Under the pieces are notes generated by a model. It saw only the letters and a program-made list of their open reading frames with translations. It was not told the origin of the DNA and made no database searches. A program made the position numbers and the translations under genes. From Cololabis saira (taxonomy: Eukaryota > Chordata > Actinopteri > Beloniformes > Belonidae), in contig NC_084599.1 in NCBI RefSeq assembly GCF_033807715.1, forward strand, positions 7,823,125 to 7,887,124: 64,000 nt of DNA. The letters run 5' to 3'. Shown one piece after another: positions 36,350-50,830 of the stretch (positions within the stretch are counted from its first letter, which is position 1; the number at the start of each line of letters is the position of its first letter).

Positions 36350-37858
36350 TGTGTGCGTGCGTGTGTCCAGGATGCATGAACGGTTCCACATTACTGCGTG
36401 TGTTTTTAAAGTCCCACACAGCTATTCTGAAGTGCCTCAGCAAAGCTCTTGATTAGTTGCGGTTTTATGTTTGTATGGTCCATTTAATTAGGTTATGTAC
36501 GAGATAAAGGTCAGCCAAAAGTAATCACAAGGATTATTTACTCTTGTTAATTGAGGTTCCATCTTAACATCACCACTAAAGGTTAATGTTCTCTTGGTAT
36601 ATTATTTACTGCCCCCAGTCCAGAGGCTGGCTCAAACCCCGCGCGGGGAACAGGGCACACTCCACAGGTACAGATGATTTGTAGCATATTATTGACAGTA
36701 GCTGAACTTTGTGTAGTTAATGGTCCAGTCGTCATCCTTCTGAAACCCCCTCCAACCTTCATTTGAATAATCTGACTTTGGCTGTCATGTGGCGCGCTCA
36801 CCTACAGTTTCCCGTCGGGGAGAGCAGCCCAATGCCAATCCTAATCCCTCCTTTAACCAACCACAGATAATTCTCCACGCATAAGTGAACCGCACACCAA
36901 GTTTTGAAGGGAATTGAAAGGTGGATTTGAAGTGACATTGTGATTAATTTTTGCTGCTCTCTAAATGACCCTTATTTCTGTCTTCTTAGGAAAGCTTTTC
37001 TAATAGTCTTTCCATTTGTTATTAAAATTACTAAATTATGAACCTGTACGTTAATAAAAATGGTAATTTAACTAGTATCTGATTTAATTGACTCTAAAAA
37101 AGTACTTAAACGTGTTTGCACTCTGGAAAATCGACATACCTCGGCGACAAAGAAATTGGAAAATCCAGCTGTCAAGATAATAAATTTGAGTATTTCATCA
37201 CTGTAATCTTCATGCAATCTCCCTTTGTGCTGGTTCCTACCACTTGCTGCTAATGTAATAAATCACTTCGCTGTTTCAAATTTTTTCACGCGCTTTAGAG
37301 TAACTGAAATATATTCAGAAGACCCAGCCGACACTGATCCCCCCCTTGTTCTTAACTTAGACAGACTAAAACATTGTAACAGAGCCTTCAATCTTCATTA
37401 TCTTCCACGGAGGTCAAAATAATATATATTCTGTCAATGGTGGGTAAGATGGAAGGTCTGCCATCATTCAAACTCTTTACCTTTATCCAGTTGGTGTTAA
37501 TTTGGTGTTTTAAATTCAAATTTTATAATTCTGACACAATCTATATGTCAAGAACAGCTTTCACATGTATTAAAAAGTTATTAGATTAATCAGTAATAAA
37601 AAATTTGCACATAAACCCCATCATAACCTTTCAAATCTGAATAAAATACAGGTCATTGTTGCACTTTTTGCATATATTTTCTTCTACTAGCGGTGGTTCA
37701 CATTCAATTTCAAATCACAACCCAGTCATTTATAATAAGTTTTGATTTTACATTAATGAACCACCCGGCAGGGCTTTTGGATGGTTCTGTAGCTACATGT
37801 AGGGAAACAGTGCTGATTTTGATTATTCCTTGTGCTGATTGGTTGTTTTGTTGAATGT
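35994..37858 (+). repeat. No gene; contains a GTGC/GTGT microsatellite at 36242-36366
   Basis: The array is (TG)n changing into (TGCG)n over about 125 bp; all open frames across it are artefacts. The rest is unique-looking AT-rich DNA without recognisable exons. Confidence 0.8.
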
Positions 37859-37866
37859 GCTACGAC

Positions 37867-38915
37867 CAGTGCTTAATTTGTCCATGAAGAGAAGAACATC
37901 AAAGGGGTACCGGAGGAGGGGGGGGGGTTAGGGCCTGGGAAATTTTTTGAGCATAATGCATTTAAATGCATCAATCTGGTGCACTTTGGAAAGCTAGAAT
38001 AACAATAATAGGGTGTCTGCTGCCTTAACCTAACCTTGGAAACATAGATATCCTCTCTCCGGAGCTTCTCTACCCGGCTAAACTTATTCTCCCCTCCGTT
38101 TGTGTGAGCACAGAGCATGCACAGCCTTCACCGCTGATTGGCTGTTTCCCGTGCCTGTCTCTGTGTGTAACCAATCAGACGGAGCTGTGGGCGGGACATT
38201 GCTGGACACAGTGCAGTGACTGCAGGCAGAGACGCGGCTGCATCAACCCCAAAATAACGCAGTTTTAAATTGTACAAACACAATATTGGTATCGTTGGAA
38301 AGGGAAAAATGTCCTCTTAATTTTGGGGGGGCTGAGATCAAATTATGGGGGGCTTCAGCCCGTTTTTTTATTTGTAGTGAGAACATAATCCACACAGCAA
38401 CCGACACAAATCCATTCATGTGTATGTGTCCGCGGCGCAAGGAGCACAGTGATTGTGCTGCAGCTGCCCTCATCGCCGCTTGTTGCTTTTCTGATTCGTT
38501 TTGAAGAATCATGCAACTCTTCCTTCTTTTTGAAAAAAGACAGTAAATTCAACTGTGTTTTTGACATGTTTGCGTTGCTCGCTGCTTGCTCCCCAGATCC
38601 AGCAAATTTCCAAAGTTTCTTTGGTCGGGGGCGTGGTTTGCTGGCCCATCTTTTCATTGCATCAACAAATCTCCGACTCTTTCAAATGACGTTAAATCTT
38701 TATAAACAACATGAAATGCTTGGGATTTGTTCTGTAAATGAATGTATGCATATTATTATTTTTTATACATTAAAAAAAACTTTTTTATATTATTATTGTT
38801 TTATATATATACGAGAGGTGCCGGATCTGCCCAAATAAGTCCCAGAACGCAGGGAGGCCAAAATCGAGAGGTGCCGGATCTTGTTCCGGCAGGATCCGGC
38901 ACAAATTAACCCCTG
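37867..38915. mobile_element. 1.05 kb hAT element inserted in a LINE
   Basis: The left end CAGTGCTTAATTTG pairs with CAAATTAACCCCTG at the right. The flanks GCTACGAC (37859-37866) and ACTACGAC (38916-38923) match at 7 of 8 bases, the hAT target-site size. Joined across the insertion, the LINE reading frame is continuous, which confirms both borders. Confidence 0.88.
38355..38657 (-). pseudogene. hAT transposase N-terminal remnant
   Basis: The frame contains MSKTQLNLLSFFKKKEE followed by Lys/Arg-rich sequence and an acidic stretch. A short leader of the type Ser-Lys-x-Gln-...-Phe-Phe-Lys is common at the start of hAT/zBED-type transposases (inference from general family look). The RNase-H-like catalytic core and dimerisation domain are absent, so the element depends on another copy. 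The upstream Met at 38657 may not be the original start. Confidence 0.4.
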
Positions 38916-40078
38916 ACTACGACCTTAACCTGTACAAAACTTGACTGTGTTGCTCCTCGGAAAAAGAAGGTCATCAATCAGAGGACAGAGGCTCCATGGT
39001 TTAATTCAGAGCTGTGTACGTTAAAGCAGACATTGAGAAAGCTGGGAAGGTTAGAGCGTTCCATTAGGCTGAAGGAATTTAATATCAGTTTGGAAAAACA
39101 GCCTTTTAAAGTACAGAGGAGCTCTTGCAAAGTTAGAACTGCTTGAGTCTATTTTGGCATTGGACCATGAGGTTGGCTGCATAAATTTACACACAACTGC
39201 AAGTTGGCAGGAAGTCAGGCATGAGAATTTTGTGGATTTTCAAAGTAAAACACAAGAGAGGCTCATTTGTGTCTATGCTAACCAGAATGTTCAAGGAGGT
39301 CGTTTCCCCCCTTACATAATACTTCCAAATCAATCGAGCTTCATCGATAGGTAATCAGATTTGTAATGTTGCTGTAATTAAACTGCTACTTAAAAAAGCT
39401 GGTCTTGATCTCAGAATGCTAGAAAAACTGCTAAAACCTATATCCAATCTCTTTTTTGTTTCCAAAGCTTTTGAAAATAAGTGTTGGAAAACAACTAATC
39501 AACTAACTTTATTTAAAAAAAATGTGAAATTGTTTATTTGATGAGTCTCAGTCAGGATTCAGATCAAATCATAGTAGCCTACAGAAACAGAGCTGGTGAA
39601 AATCACACAATGATCTCCTCATGGAATCAGAGAATGGACTGTCGTCCACCCATGAGTGGACATGACCCACTTGTCCTGTCCAATTAGATCTCAGTGCTGT
39701 ATTTGATACAGCTGATCAGAACATTCTTTTACAGGGGCTTGAGCATGTTATTGGTATTGAAGGAACCACATTAGTTTGGTTTAAGTCAAATGTAGCTGAT
39801 AGATTCCTGTCTGCTCGTGTAAACAGGAAGTCTTCATACACCTGAGTAGGTCATTGTGTTCCACAGGGTTCTGTACTCGGACCATTGCTTGTCGTTCTAC
39901 TGTATATATGCGTCTGTTAAGTACAATTATTAGGCAACATGCCATTAAACTTTTATTCTTATGCTGATGATGTTCAGCTATACTGTACCTATCCATGAAG
40001 TCACATAAGAACTGTTGACTAACTAGACTACAAACATACAGTATCTAATGCTACTATTGTCCGCTAATTTATTGTTAC

Positions 40079-41766
40079 CAGTGTTGAGTTGAATACTTTG
40101 AAATTGTATTTAGTTACTGAATACTTGCCTTAAAATGTATTTTTGTTACTTTGTCTAATCAGAGTATTGTATTCTGAATACTTTGAATACTTTTGGGATA
40201 CTTCATATTGATTTTCATTATATTTACGTATAAATATGGTGTATAATTACAAAAATGAAGACTACAATTGTTGGAGCACCTTGTTACAAAGTCACTCACC
40301 ATTAATCAGGAGCTCAAACTCTCCTGACAAATGCACAGGAGCAGGAACAGAGGGCATGTTAATGCCAAAGTTCATTCATTTACTGGATAAAAATGAAAGG
40401 AATAACAAATACATTAAAAAAATATTTGTGTTTCTTTATTTAAAATTAAGTGCTTGAACCGACTTTAGCATTTAAATATTTTTGCATTTCTGCGCATCCA
40501 TCTGCTTAACAAGATAAAACAAATCAAAGCTCTTCCATAAAATATAATATACGGTAAAACTAAATTCAGAATAGTGCAAGTAGTTTTGGTGATGTTACCT
40601 GGTAATTGTTGTCTATAAGACAAAATTAAGAATGCAAGTGCAGCCAAAATATCATTAATAGGAACAGAACATTTTACTATTGTATGTCATTAAAACAACT
40701 TTGTATTTAAAAACAAAATAAAAAAAAAAATATTACCAATTGAAACTTTGATTTACCATATTTACGTAATGTTTTCTGCCTTAAATGGTATTTCTAAAGT
40801 ATTCTTACTGAATAATTTGCATAGAAGTGATCATTCCCAGTGACAACAAAATGGTTTGTTTGTGCTCAATTATTGTCTGTAGGCTACTCCTTTTCAGGTC
40901 CACAGCCAAGTGTAAGTTATTTGCATTTTTCTTTATATTTAATGAAACATACTAAGTAGGCTGTTGTAAACAGACGCTGATTTAACTTCAAATTGAAAAC
41001 TTTTATAGCTACTGTACCTCAATCAAATTTACATGAAAAACGTCCCCAAAACAACAAGAAAACGCCAACTTGTAAATGAGTATGTGAGAGAAATTACCTC
41101 ACACAATGGTACAGTAAAATAATTCACTAACAAGTAAAACTACTCGCAACAGACACCAGAATAAATAAAGAACTTACTTTTGTCTGTTGAGGCCTTTTTC
41201 CATCCCTGGAGTTGGATTGATCTGCTCCATGGATCTATTATAAAACGATCTGCTCTGGTGGCTCCGCCCACTTGGCCTGAATCCAGCTGAACACGCATGC
41301 GCATTAGCATTAGCATTAGCATGCGCCGATGTTAGCTGCTACTTTTTTTTTTAACAAACTTTATTCAACATTTCAAAAGTACAAAATTCCTTTGAGGAAA
41401 CATTAGTTTGCAACTGAAACATTAGTTCACAACACACAAGCGAATATGTAAATCTATACATTTTTTTCCAAGATAATCATGTTAGCTGCTACTGGGGAGT
41501 GTTTAGGCGCAGGTGGCAGGTTATTTCCCAGGAATTATGGGAATTATTCATAGACGATTGCTCTAAATATTTATTTATTATTTACCTATATTATTTATCT
41601 TTGGTGGAAAGTAGAAAATATAGTATTAAAATGGTTTTACGAAAGTAACTGTATTTTAAATACCCCTGTTTAAACTAGTAATTGTACCAGAATACAGTTA
41701 CTCAAAATTTGTATTCTAAATTGTATTCTAAATACATAACATGTATTCTGTTACTCCCCAACACTG
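40079..41766. mobile_element. 1.69 kb non-autonomous hAT element inside the LINE
   Basis: The left end CAGTGTTGAGTTGAATAC and right end TACTCCCCAACACTG are inverted. The 8-bp duplication ATTGTTAC is perfect (40071-40078 and 41767-41774). It interrupts the LINE after the YADD region. No transposase frame is present. It carries a later retro-insertion at 41343-41478. Confidence 0.9.
41343..41478 (-). mobile_element. Short retro-inserted 3' end with 14-15 bp target duplication
   Basis: ATGTTAGCTGCTAC occurs at 41329-41342 and 41479-41492. Between the copies, read on the - strand, is about 125 bp ending AATAAAGTTTGTT plus a poly-A. This is the hallmark of target-primed reverse transcription: a 5'-truncated L1-type LINE end or a processed transcript end. 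Confidence 0.8.
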
Positions 41767-42021
41767 ATTGTTACTATGCTTGAATAAGATCAGTATTACT
41801 TTGGCAACTGGAACTACTGTGAGAAGCATTGATCAAAATCTGTCCTATAAATCACATATACAATACATTTCTTGAGGTGACAGTTTTCACCTGCATTATA
41901 TTATTATAGTAAAGAAAATCCCATCTCAGAGTGATGCATTTGTTCTTCAAGATTAGACGACTACCAGCTCCCAGTTAGTGTTTGGAGGGAGACGTTTTCT
42001 GTACGTGCTTCAACTTTAGGT

Positions 42022-42069
42022 TTAAGGGCGGGGACACACCAACCTGACGTTGGTGTGTCCCGGCCTTAA
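42022..42069. repeat. Collapsed TIR pair (hairpin)
   Basis: GGACACACCAAC, five bases, then GTTGGTGTGTCC, with TTAAGG on the left and CCTTAA on the right. It looks like a DNA transposon reduced to its two terminal repeats, or a very small palindromic MITE. Confidence 0.55.
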
Positions 42070-42545
42070 GACCTGATGACATAAACATACTCTTCTTGTT
42101 TGTATATGTCACTATTAGCCTATTGTATTGCTTTCCTGTCATTTTAGCTTGCCAACCGATCAAGGCAGATACCAAGTCTGGTTCTGCTGGACAGTTTTTT
42201 AAGCCTATCAACCATGATTTTCCTCTCAAGTCTCATCTCATGCTTGCAAAGGATGACAATTGTAACAAAGTAAAAATCTGATGGAGTCTCTTGGGTTCTT
42301 TAGCAAGGCTGTGTTTATTATGCAGGCACAACATGAAATATGAAATATGAAATTTTGGACTTAATGGTTTTGATTATGAGGTGGAATGAATAGGATTATG
42401 TTTGAATCAAAATGAACTGGAATGATTTAGAACATAGTTTGGGTCCAATTGGATTATGTTTAACTTTATAAGCTTTAAGTGCTTTCTGTGTGAAGTGCCT
42501 TGAGAGATGACTTTATTGTGAAATGGTGCTAAACAAAAAAGGTGA

Positions 42546-44081
<1,536 letters not shown>

Positions 44082-44381
44082 TCAGTGTACTCTGGCTTGT
44101 TTTGACCTGGGCTTCAGGTTTCTTGCAATAATTGCCATTAAAAATGAGCAATGACAGTTGCAGGAAATACCAGCATCATTTCAACCTTTGCATTGAGGCC
44201 GAGTAGGAAATTGTTGGTACAAAACTCTTCACTTTTTTGGGAAGCATTTAGCTCGGAGCTATGGATAATGGTTTACTCACTCCTCAACAGGCCCTCGGGC
44301 TCCAGGTAGTCTCACATTGTCAAACTGCTCTCATTAACTCCTATAACTCCTGGAGAGACAGTCACAGAGTGAAGGCCTTGC

Positions 44382-44590
<209 letters not shown>

Positions 44591-44944
44591 CAGGACTGTC
44601 TCAGAAAATTTGAATATTGTGATAAAGTCCTTTATTTTCTGTAATGCAAAAATGTCATACATTCTGGATTCATTACAAATCAACTGAAATATTGCAAGCC
44701 TTTTATTATTTTAATATTGCTGATCATGGCTTACAGTTTAAGAAAACTCAAATATCCTATCTAAAAAAATTTGAATATTCTGGGAATCTTAATCTTAAAC
44801 TGTAAACCATAATCAGCAATATTAAAATAATAAAAGGCTTGCAATATTTCAGTTCATTTGTAATGAATCAAGAATGTATGACATTTTTATTTTTTTAATT
44901 GCATTACAGAAAATAAAGCATTCAAATTTTCTGAGACAGTCCTG
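44591..44944. mobile_element. Tc1/mariner-type palindromic MITE
   Basis: The ends CAGGACTGTCTCAGAAAATT and AATTTTCTGAGACAGTCCTG are perfect inverted copies flanked by TA on both sides (44589-44590, 44945-44946). The two halves are inverted copies with a centre near 44768. 354 bp, no coding capacity. Confidence 0.9.
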
Positions 44945-44946
44945 TA

Positions 44947-47900
44947 TAACTAACAGTGTATTTGGGATCTCTATAGCTCCACAGCAGTTGTTGTTCATCA
45001 TACATTTAGATCCATGCCTTTATGCTGGCAGCAGAAATAGTACACAGGCTTTTCGACCCCACCCCCCCTTTAAATCTTTAAACCTTGTTAAGATGTCAGT
45101 GAGGTTTCTCAGTGTCTTAAAAGCGATATCTGGAAGTAAATGAGCCATTTCTGCTTTGAATCTGTGGAGCACCTCCAGTTTCAGAAATGCCAAGTCATAT
45201 GGCCACATATGTTTCCTGTAAAATACCGGAGGAAGCCATCCTGACTACTGGCTGGATGGGGCTTTAGGGCCTATTTGCGTACACTGTGAAGAATAAATGA
45301 AACGAGAAGATTGTAAGTGACAAAGACAAGTTAGTAAAAGCCAGGCGACGAATTTAGCAGAAACCAGGAGAAGTTACTTTGGGTTTTTGTTGTGAAGATG
45401 GCAGCCTGAGCCCGACAGGCCCTGTATATGCTTTAGACGGATTCAAGCCTTTATTTTTATCCAAATATTTAACGTTACGATAGCAGTACATTAAGTTTAT
45501 TTAAAGACTATTCAGTGTCCTATCAAGATCCAAGAGAGGTTTCACAAGCGAAATCAGACGCTGAGTTAGGATAAATAGCTGATTACTTCCTTTAGTTTGT
45601 AATATGACGATGAAATCATGAGGAAATGATAATAGCCATTAGCTGAACCGACTGTAAATGAAAATAATACATCTCATATTAGAAAAAAATATTGCTCTAT
45701 ATAAATTCAGAAAAAGAGCCCCCCTCAGAGTTTTCATGGATGTGAAATCAGACAAAATGAACCAAAGTGTTTTTTTTTAACCAGGCTGCAACTGGGCTTA
45801 TTTAAACACAGTGATTAACTGGACATTATTTACTCAGATCAACATTGGTTGTTACTTCTTGGACCAAAGTTTGCCCTGTCTAGGCTTTCAGATTACATTT
45901 TTGGGGATTTAACGACACAACAACAGACATTTGTTCAAACAAAGGATAGTTGACTGCTGGTGTGCAAAATACAATTTTGAACATAAAATCAGATTAAATT
46001 ACACAAAACATTAAAAAAAAAATGACTTGAAATTAAATCAAGTACTTAAAGTCACCTGAAGAAAATATTTTGAAAATTAATTTGAGTCATGAAGTAAAAG
46101 TAACCTGAGATAAATCAAAGTTGTGCATTGAATGTTTATCACATGAAAACTCTTATTTACCTTGCTATGTCAGTTTCCTGCTGTATATTTACAAACATAT
46201 GATTAGTTTGTCAGGTTTTGTTCAGAATTCAGGATTACACTGTGAGTGTACCAAATATTAGGTCATTTGTGTATGTGAACCAAATGAATTAAAAAAATAA
46301 AAAATAAACTAGTCAAACTAGTAAACTAGGTAGTCACTAATTCCTTTATTAGGTTTTTACTGTAGAGGTCACTGTTCAGTGTTGTCCAAGTAATTGGCTA
46401 GATGTACTACTAACAAGTAATAATGATAAGTACCAAATTATTCTGTTTACATTTAGAAATAATTGAATGGATTTGAAAGGTTTTTATTAGCTTTCTTCAA
46501 AGATAATATTCATTATACTGACGTGATCCATATACTTTCTCATTTTGACAGAATTTGGATCCTGCTTTCATAATCAGTATTTATCTTATTGCTTATGACT
46601 CATACATACAGTACTAAATCAGTTGCAAGAATGGCTCAAACCCAACATCTTGAGAGAACCAGAATCTTCCCTGGGTCAGCTGTATCGACCCACCTCTCAA
46701 TTAGGCTCTAAATTTTGTTTCTGGGAAGAAGAAGAAACACCCATCTTTGAAATATATTTCTATCTTTTCCTGTTGTGCTTGTTGAGGTTGAAAAAGATAA
46801 GAGGAAAATAGTGAATCATAAACTGGCTGCAGGCCTTGGGGCAACAGTGTCTGCTCTAAAGCTGGATAATCTCATATCAGTATGGCGTGTTCATTTGGCT
46901 TAAAAGATAGGGCAGTTTTAGAAGCACCTCCTTAGGTTATTATGAAGCTTTTCATTCTCAAGATGATAAACTCATTCTGGCACCTGTGTAATTCACTAAT
47001 GACACATGATTTTTTTCTGTACTGACTGTGAGCCGTGCAGGAATTACAGTGCACTGCAGAGTCTCAGCAGATATGGCAGATACTGACATCATGGCAGAAC
47101 CTGGCTGGGCTGTTTTTAAGTTCTTTAATTAGGTGTGTTTACTCTGTATTTTATTTGCAGAGATCATGGAGGAGCCTGGGGAAAGGTAGATTTAATTAAG
47201 GGACACTGATGAAAGCACACAGCTCACACAATCTCCAAAGTGTTTTTCTCTGATATTGCTGCAAAAATCTTAATGACAGGTGGTGCTGGGGAGGAGTTGA
47301 CACGGCTGTGAAATAGAATGATTTGGATTCATTCTCACCATGTGTAGGTGGGAAGTGGTAGAGGTCTTCTGTTATATACTTCTGAACTCTATTTATCCGC
47401 CAAATGAAATCCACTACACACAATCAGATACAAGCAGGAGACCAGTGAATTAAAAAGGGGAAAAACATAACGAAACAGAAAAGAAGATAATGATTGCGTA
47501 TGTGGAATTCTGGTGGTTGGTAATACAGTGAAAATGTACACGCAGCTTTGCAATTAGCAAGTGCGGGCCTGCCACATTGTCAAATGCCCTCACGCTCTGT
47601 ATCTACAATAATTGTCACAGCCCCTCTCTTTTATTACAATCTGTCATACAGTCAACCATATTCATTATGAATTCTTATCAGCCTATGCTTTAACATTTGC
47701 CAGATGGCACATTGGTATCAAAAGTTAATAATGATGTTGTAACGAAATTATGACTTTATCAAGAGCTACTTAACGCTCAAAAAAAAGGAAAACCAAAATA
47801 CATGGATGCATGAGTAAGAGATGAATCATCCTATTTTAAAGCAATGCAATATGCAAATAACCATTGGGAGCAAAGCTGAAATTAGATTTGGTTTAGCTTA

Positions 47901-48536
47901 GCTAATCTCCTTTGGTCATAATTTTAGCTTGATGTAGAAAGAAATTTCATTTTATACTCACAGATATCATCTGCTTCTCTAAATGACAATATAGAAATCA
48001 AAGACAGGAAATCTAAAGAGAAATTGTGTCCAGTAAGATTTTCGCACATGGTCAGCTGCTCTCAGACAATTTATATTCCTCTTAATTCACAACAAAATGA
48101 TTAGTTTTATGCATTCTGCGGATGCACCAGTCTGCATAATGGGTGAATATCTTAAGCCCTAAAGCCCATAATAGAAAAAAAAAAATGTTGTTGACTGGAT
48201 GACCAAAATGAAGATCTCAAAGCTCATGGACAAAAATTAAACATTCAAAACTACCATTTAGATAAGACTGGACATTCAAGGGTAATTCATGCTTCTGCAT
48301 AGAAACTACACAGGTAGGCTACCCATATGTCACCTATGTCACAGCTACTGCCTATACTTTCCTGTTGTTGTGTGTGTGTCACTCTACAATTGCACCATCA
48401 AAAATTGTAGGTTGTGTGACTTCTTTTTGTGCAACTCTGTAGCTTGGGGTGGAGAGTGTCCTTTTGTTTCTTCCTTTATGGACCTCAGATATGGCAAAGA
48501 AGCCAATGGAGCAGATCTTAGATGAGTTGCAGGTTT
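44947..48536 (+). other. No gene recognised
   Basis: A small repeat fragment at 45718-45795 is related to 29400-29870. 47140-47190 has a good acceptor, 25 nt and a GTAGAT donor, but no protein match. 47540-47720 is TAAT/ATTA-rich, low-repeat DNA that may be regulatory. Confidence 0.35.
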
Positions 48537-49197
48537 TTTGGTAACTTGATCACCAAAAATAAAAGAGATCACAAACAAGGTTGTGCGGAGATCATAACTA
48601 TCTAAAAATAGGAAGGCTAGGCATTGCAATGCTGATGTGGAGTAGCGGCTCACGCTTGGGATTTGTTGATGACAAGGCGAGGAGTTCTTTATCGTCAGAG
48701 CCGTGGATGTTGTAAATCAGCATATTGCAGAACTATAGTCTGCAACTGGATACTAAAATGACAGACTGCAGCTTTGGAAGAAAGGAAACGGGTCATTAAT
48801 AAACTGAAAGGTTATGTTTCTGCAACACAATTTGGGGAAAGTTGCTACAACAGTATCCCTCCAGAATACTGTTGTTATTCTGGAGGGATTCACCACCCGC
48901 TCCGTCAGCCTGATCTTCTAATGTTCGTGAAACCAGCGAGACTAACCAAACAGACACCAGGCTGTCATGTTACATAGTGCCACAGGATAACAGCTTCCAA
49001 GTCGTCTGCCCTCCCCTCAACTTCGCTTCAGTCACCGGGGCAAGTGATACGCAATGCATTCACATTGCCCAGCATGCATTGAACATGCGTCCTTCATCCA
49101 GGGAAAATAATGGGGTCTAATGTGAAAACAGCTAATGCTCACTGGTGATGGTACTTTTGGTGATTTCATCCATTGCAGTCCTAAGAGGGGTAGGTGA

Positions 49198-49599
49198 TTA
49201 TGGGCTGTTGTCCTTCCTCTGCAGGTGGCAAGACACATCCTCCAGTGGCACTCCCACGGGGGGACAGGCAGCTTCAGTAATCACCAGCAACAATTCTGCA
49301 GTGCTAACAATCTCTGAACGACGCAGGAACACATGGTCTTGATGTCTGTGGAACATGTATCTATCAGTCAGTTCAACAACATAGGAGACAATCCCAGGTA
49401 GCCATTGCTGAGTTGAATTACTGCTGAAATTTCTCACATAGACATTGTCACCTAGTTGCAGTGACCTCTCTTGTGCAAGTAAATCATGGCCCTCCTTTGG
49501 CTTTTCCTCCTTCTTCATTTCCTTTGGACACAGCAGATCCAGCCTTGACTGAGACCTATGCCTCATCAGCATCTCCGCTGACATACGTGCAATAATCAT
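49198..49599 (-). pseudogene. Gypsy integrase C-terminal fragment
   Basis: 133 open codons with AEMLMRHRSQSRLDLLCP, then LQLGDNVYVRNF and WLPGIVSYV, then a FHRHQDHVFLR stretch. These match the end of fish gypsy polyproteins (SPAEMLMGR..., G-D-x-V-x-x-R-N, W-x-P-G). The catalytic core lies upstream in broken frames (PHSSLYPALNGLAEE near 49720). Confidence 0.72.
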
Positions 49600-50003
49600 C
49601 TGCGGTGTAAGGCTATATTAAAACAGGAAATGCTTGCTTACAGGACAACTGATCATGAGCTCAGACCTTTCTTCGCTGCCTGAACAACTTCTTCAGCCAG
49701 TCCATTCAAAGCTGGATATAAAGGAGCTGTGAGGAAGTTACAGATGCCATTCTATTCTATTAACTCGCTAAACAGCTCACTGATGAATGTTGGACCATTG
49801 TCGATGACCAAGGCGTCAGGTAAAGTAGGGACTACAAGCAATTGTTTGAGCATGTTTATGGTTGAGGAAGCGGTTATATTGCTCATGATGTGAGATTCTG
49901 TCTCTGCAGAGTGGGATTCAATCGTGAAAAAAAAAAAAAAATCCTATAAAAGGGCCAAAAAAGTCAATTTGTAATCTAGACCAGGGATGGTCAGGCCAAT
50001 CCA

Positions 50004-50830
50004 TTAATGCAACAGAGCTGGTGTTGACATTTTCTGATTGGACTGAAATTCTGAGCTTGATTTTACTCTGTTTTTAAAGTGCAAGTCCATTTTTGGCCTC
50101 ATGCCATAGGATCTTGTTGGGACTTTCATCATTGATACATCTGGATGTTTCCATGAACTGGAACTGACCTGGGGGAGGTACTGGGACTCTTGTACCCCAG
50201 AAGACGCAGCCATCTTGTAGGCTCAGTTCTGTCTTGTGTTTCACATGAGGCTTCAGTTCCTCACTTTCAACAATACTGAACTAGTGTTGTAACAAGTAGG
50301 TCTTTACCTTAGATAGGACTGGATCTCTCTCCCTCTATTGCTTTACCTGAGATGTTTTTACAGGTTTTTCAGACAACTTCCTTAGTGAAAATTCTCTGGA
50401 GGCCCATGTGTAGAAGTAGGAGCAGCAGCAGGTGGCTTAACACGTCAGCATTTGCATTGTGCTTTCTTGCCCTGTACAACTATAGTACACCGATAGGCTG
50501 ACAATATAAGTGGCCAACGATGGATTCAGGAGAGGCTAGTGGTGGGATACAAAGGTTCTCACAGAAGAGGCTCATCACTGGTTCATGGTCTGTATGGATT
50601 TTGAAAGCATGTCCATATAAGCACTAATGAAAGTCCCTACAATAACAAGACTTTTTTAACCTAATGATGAGTAACCCTTTTCTGCAGCTGACAGTATATG
50701 TGAAGAAAAGTCAATAGACTTATCTAAGCCATTCTTCACAACATGATAGGATGGCCCCCACGCCATAGGGTGAGGCATCACATGAGAGGTTAATCTATTT
50801 GTTTGGATCATAATAAACTAGCAGCTTAGC
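50004..50830 (-). pseudogene. Gypsy RNase H and integrase N-terminal remnants
   Basis: The - strand frames show CDASPYGVGAIL and TDHEP motifs typical of gypsy RNase H, then NANADVLS. Next, in the 50213-50004 frame, come HPDVSMMKVPTRSYGMRPKMD and a region where the two Cys of the H2C2 zinc site are replaced (SSSEFQS). Frameshifts and stops make it inactive. Confidence 0.65.

Larger units (their letters stand above)
37835..42545 (+). pseudogene. L2-type LINE (non-LTR retrotransposon), broken by two hAT insertions
   Basis: Pieces lie at about 37835-37858, 38924-40070 and 41775-42545. In order they show APRKKKVINQRTEAPWFNSEL (between endonuclease and reverse transcriptase), then KLLLKKAGLD and LKPISNLFFVSKAFE near 39390-39470. 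The reverse-transcriptase boxes VPQGSVLGPLL (39858-39890) and YADDVQLY (39960-39983, the catalytic Asp pair) follow. A 3' tail AAGTGCCTTGAGAGATGAC then GGTGCTAAAC is seen near 42495-42530. Stops and frameshifts are many. The endonuclease half is not visible upstream. The assignment to L2 (over another CR1-like clade) rests on the tail and linker and is likely but not certain. Confidence 0.72.

Noticed and set aside
47159..47184. 25-nt mini-exon between TTTATTTGCAG and GTAGAT
   Set aside because: Too short to judge; neither frame extends the ligase sensibly.
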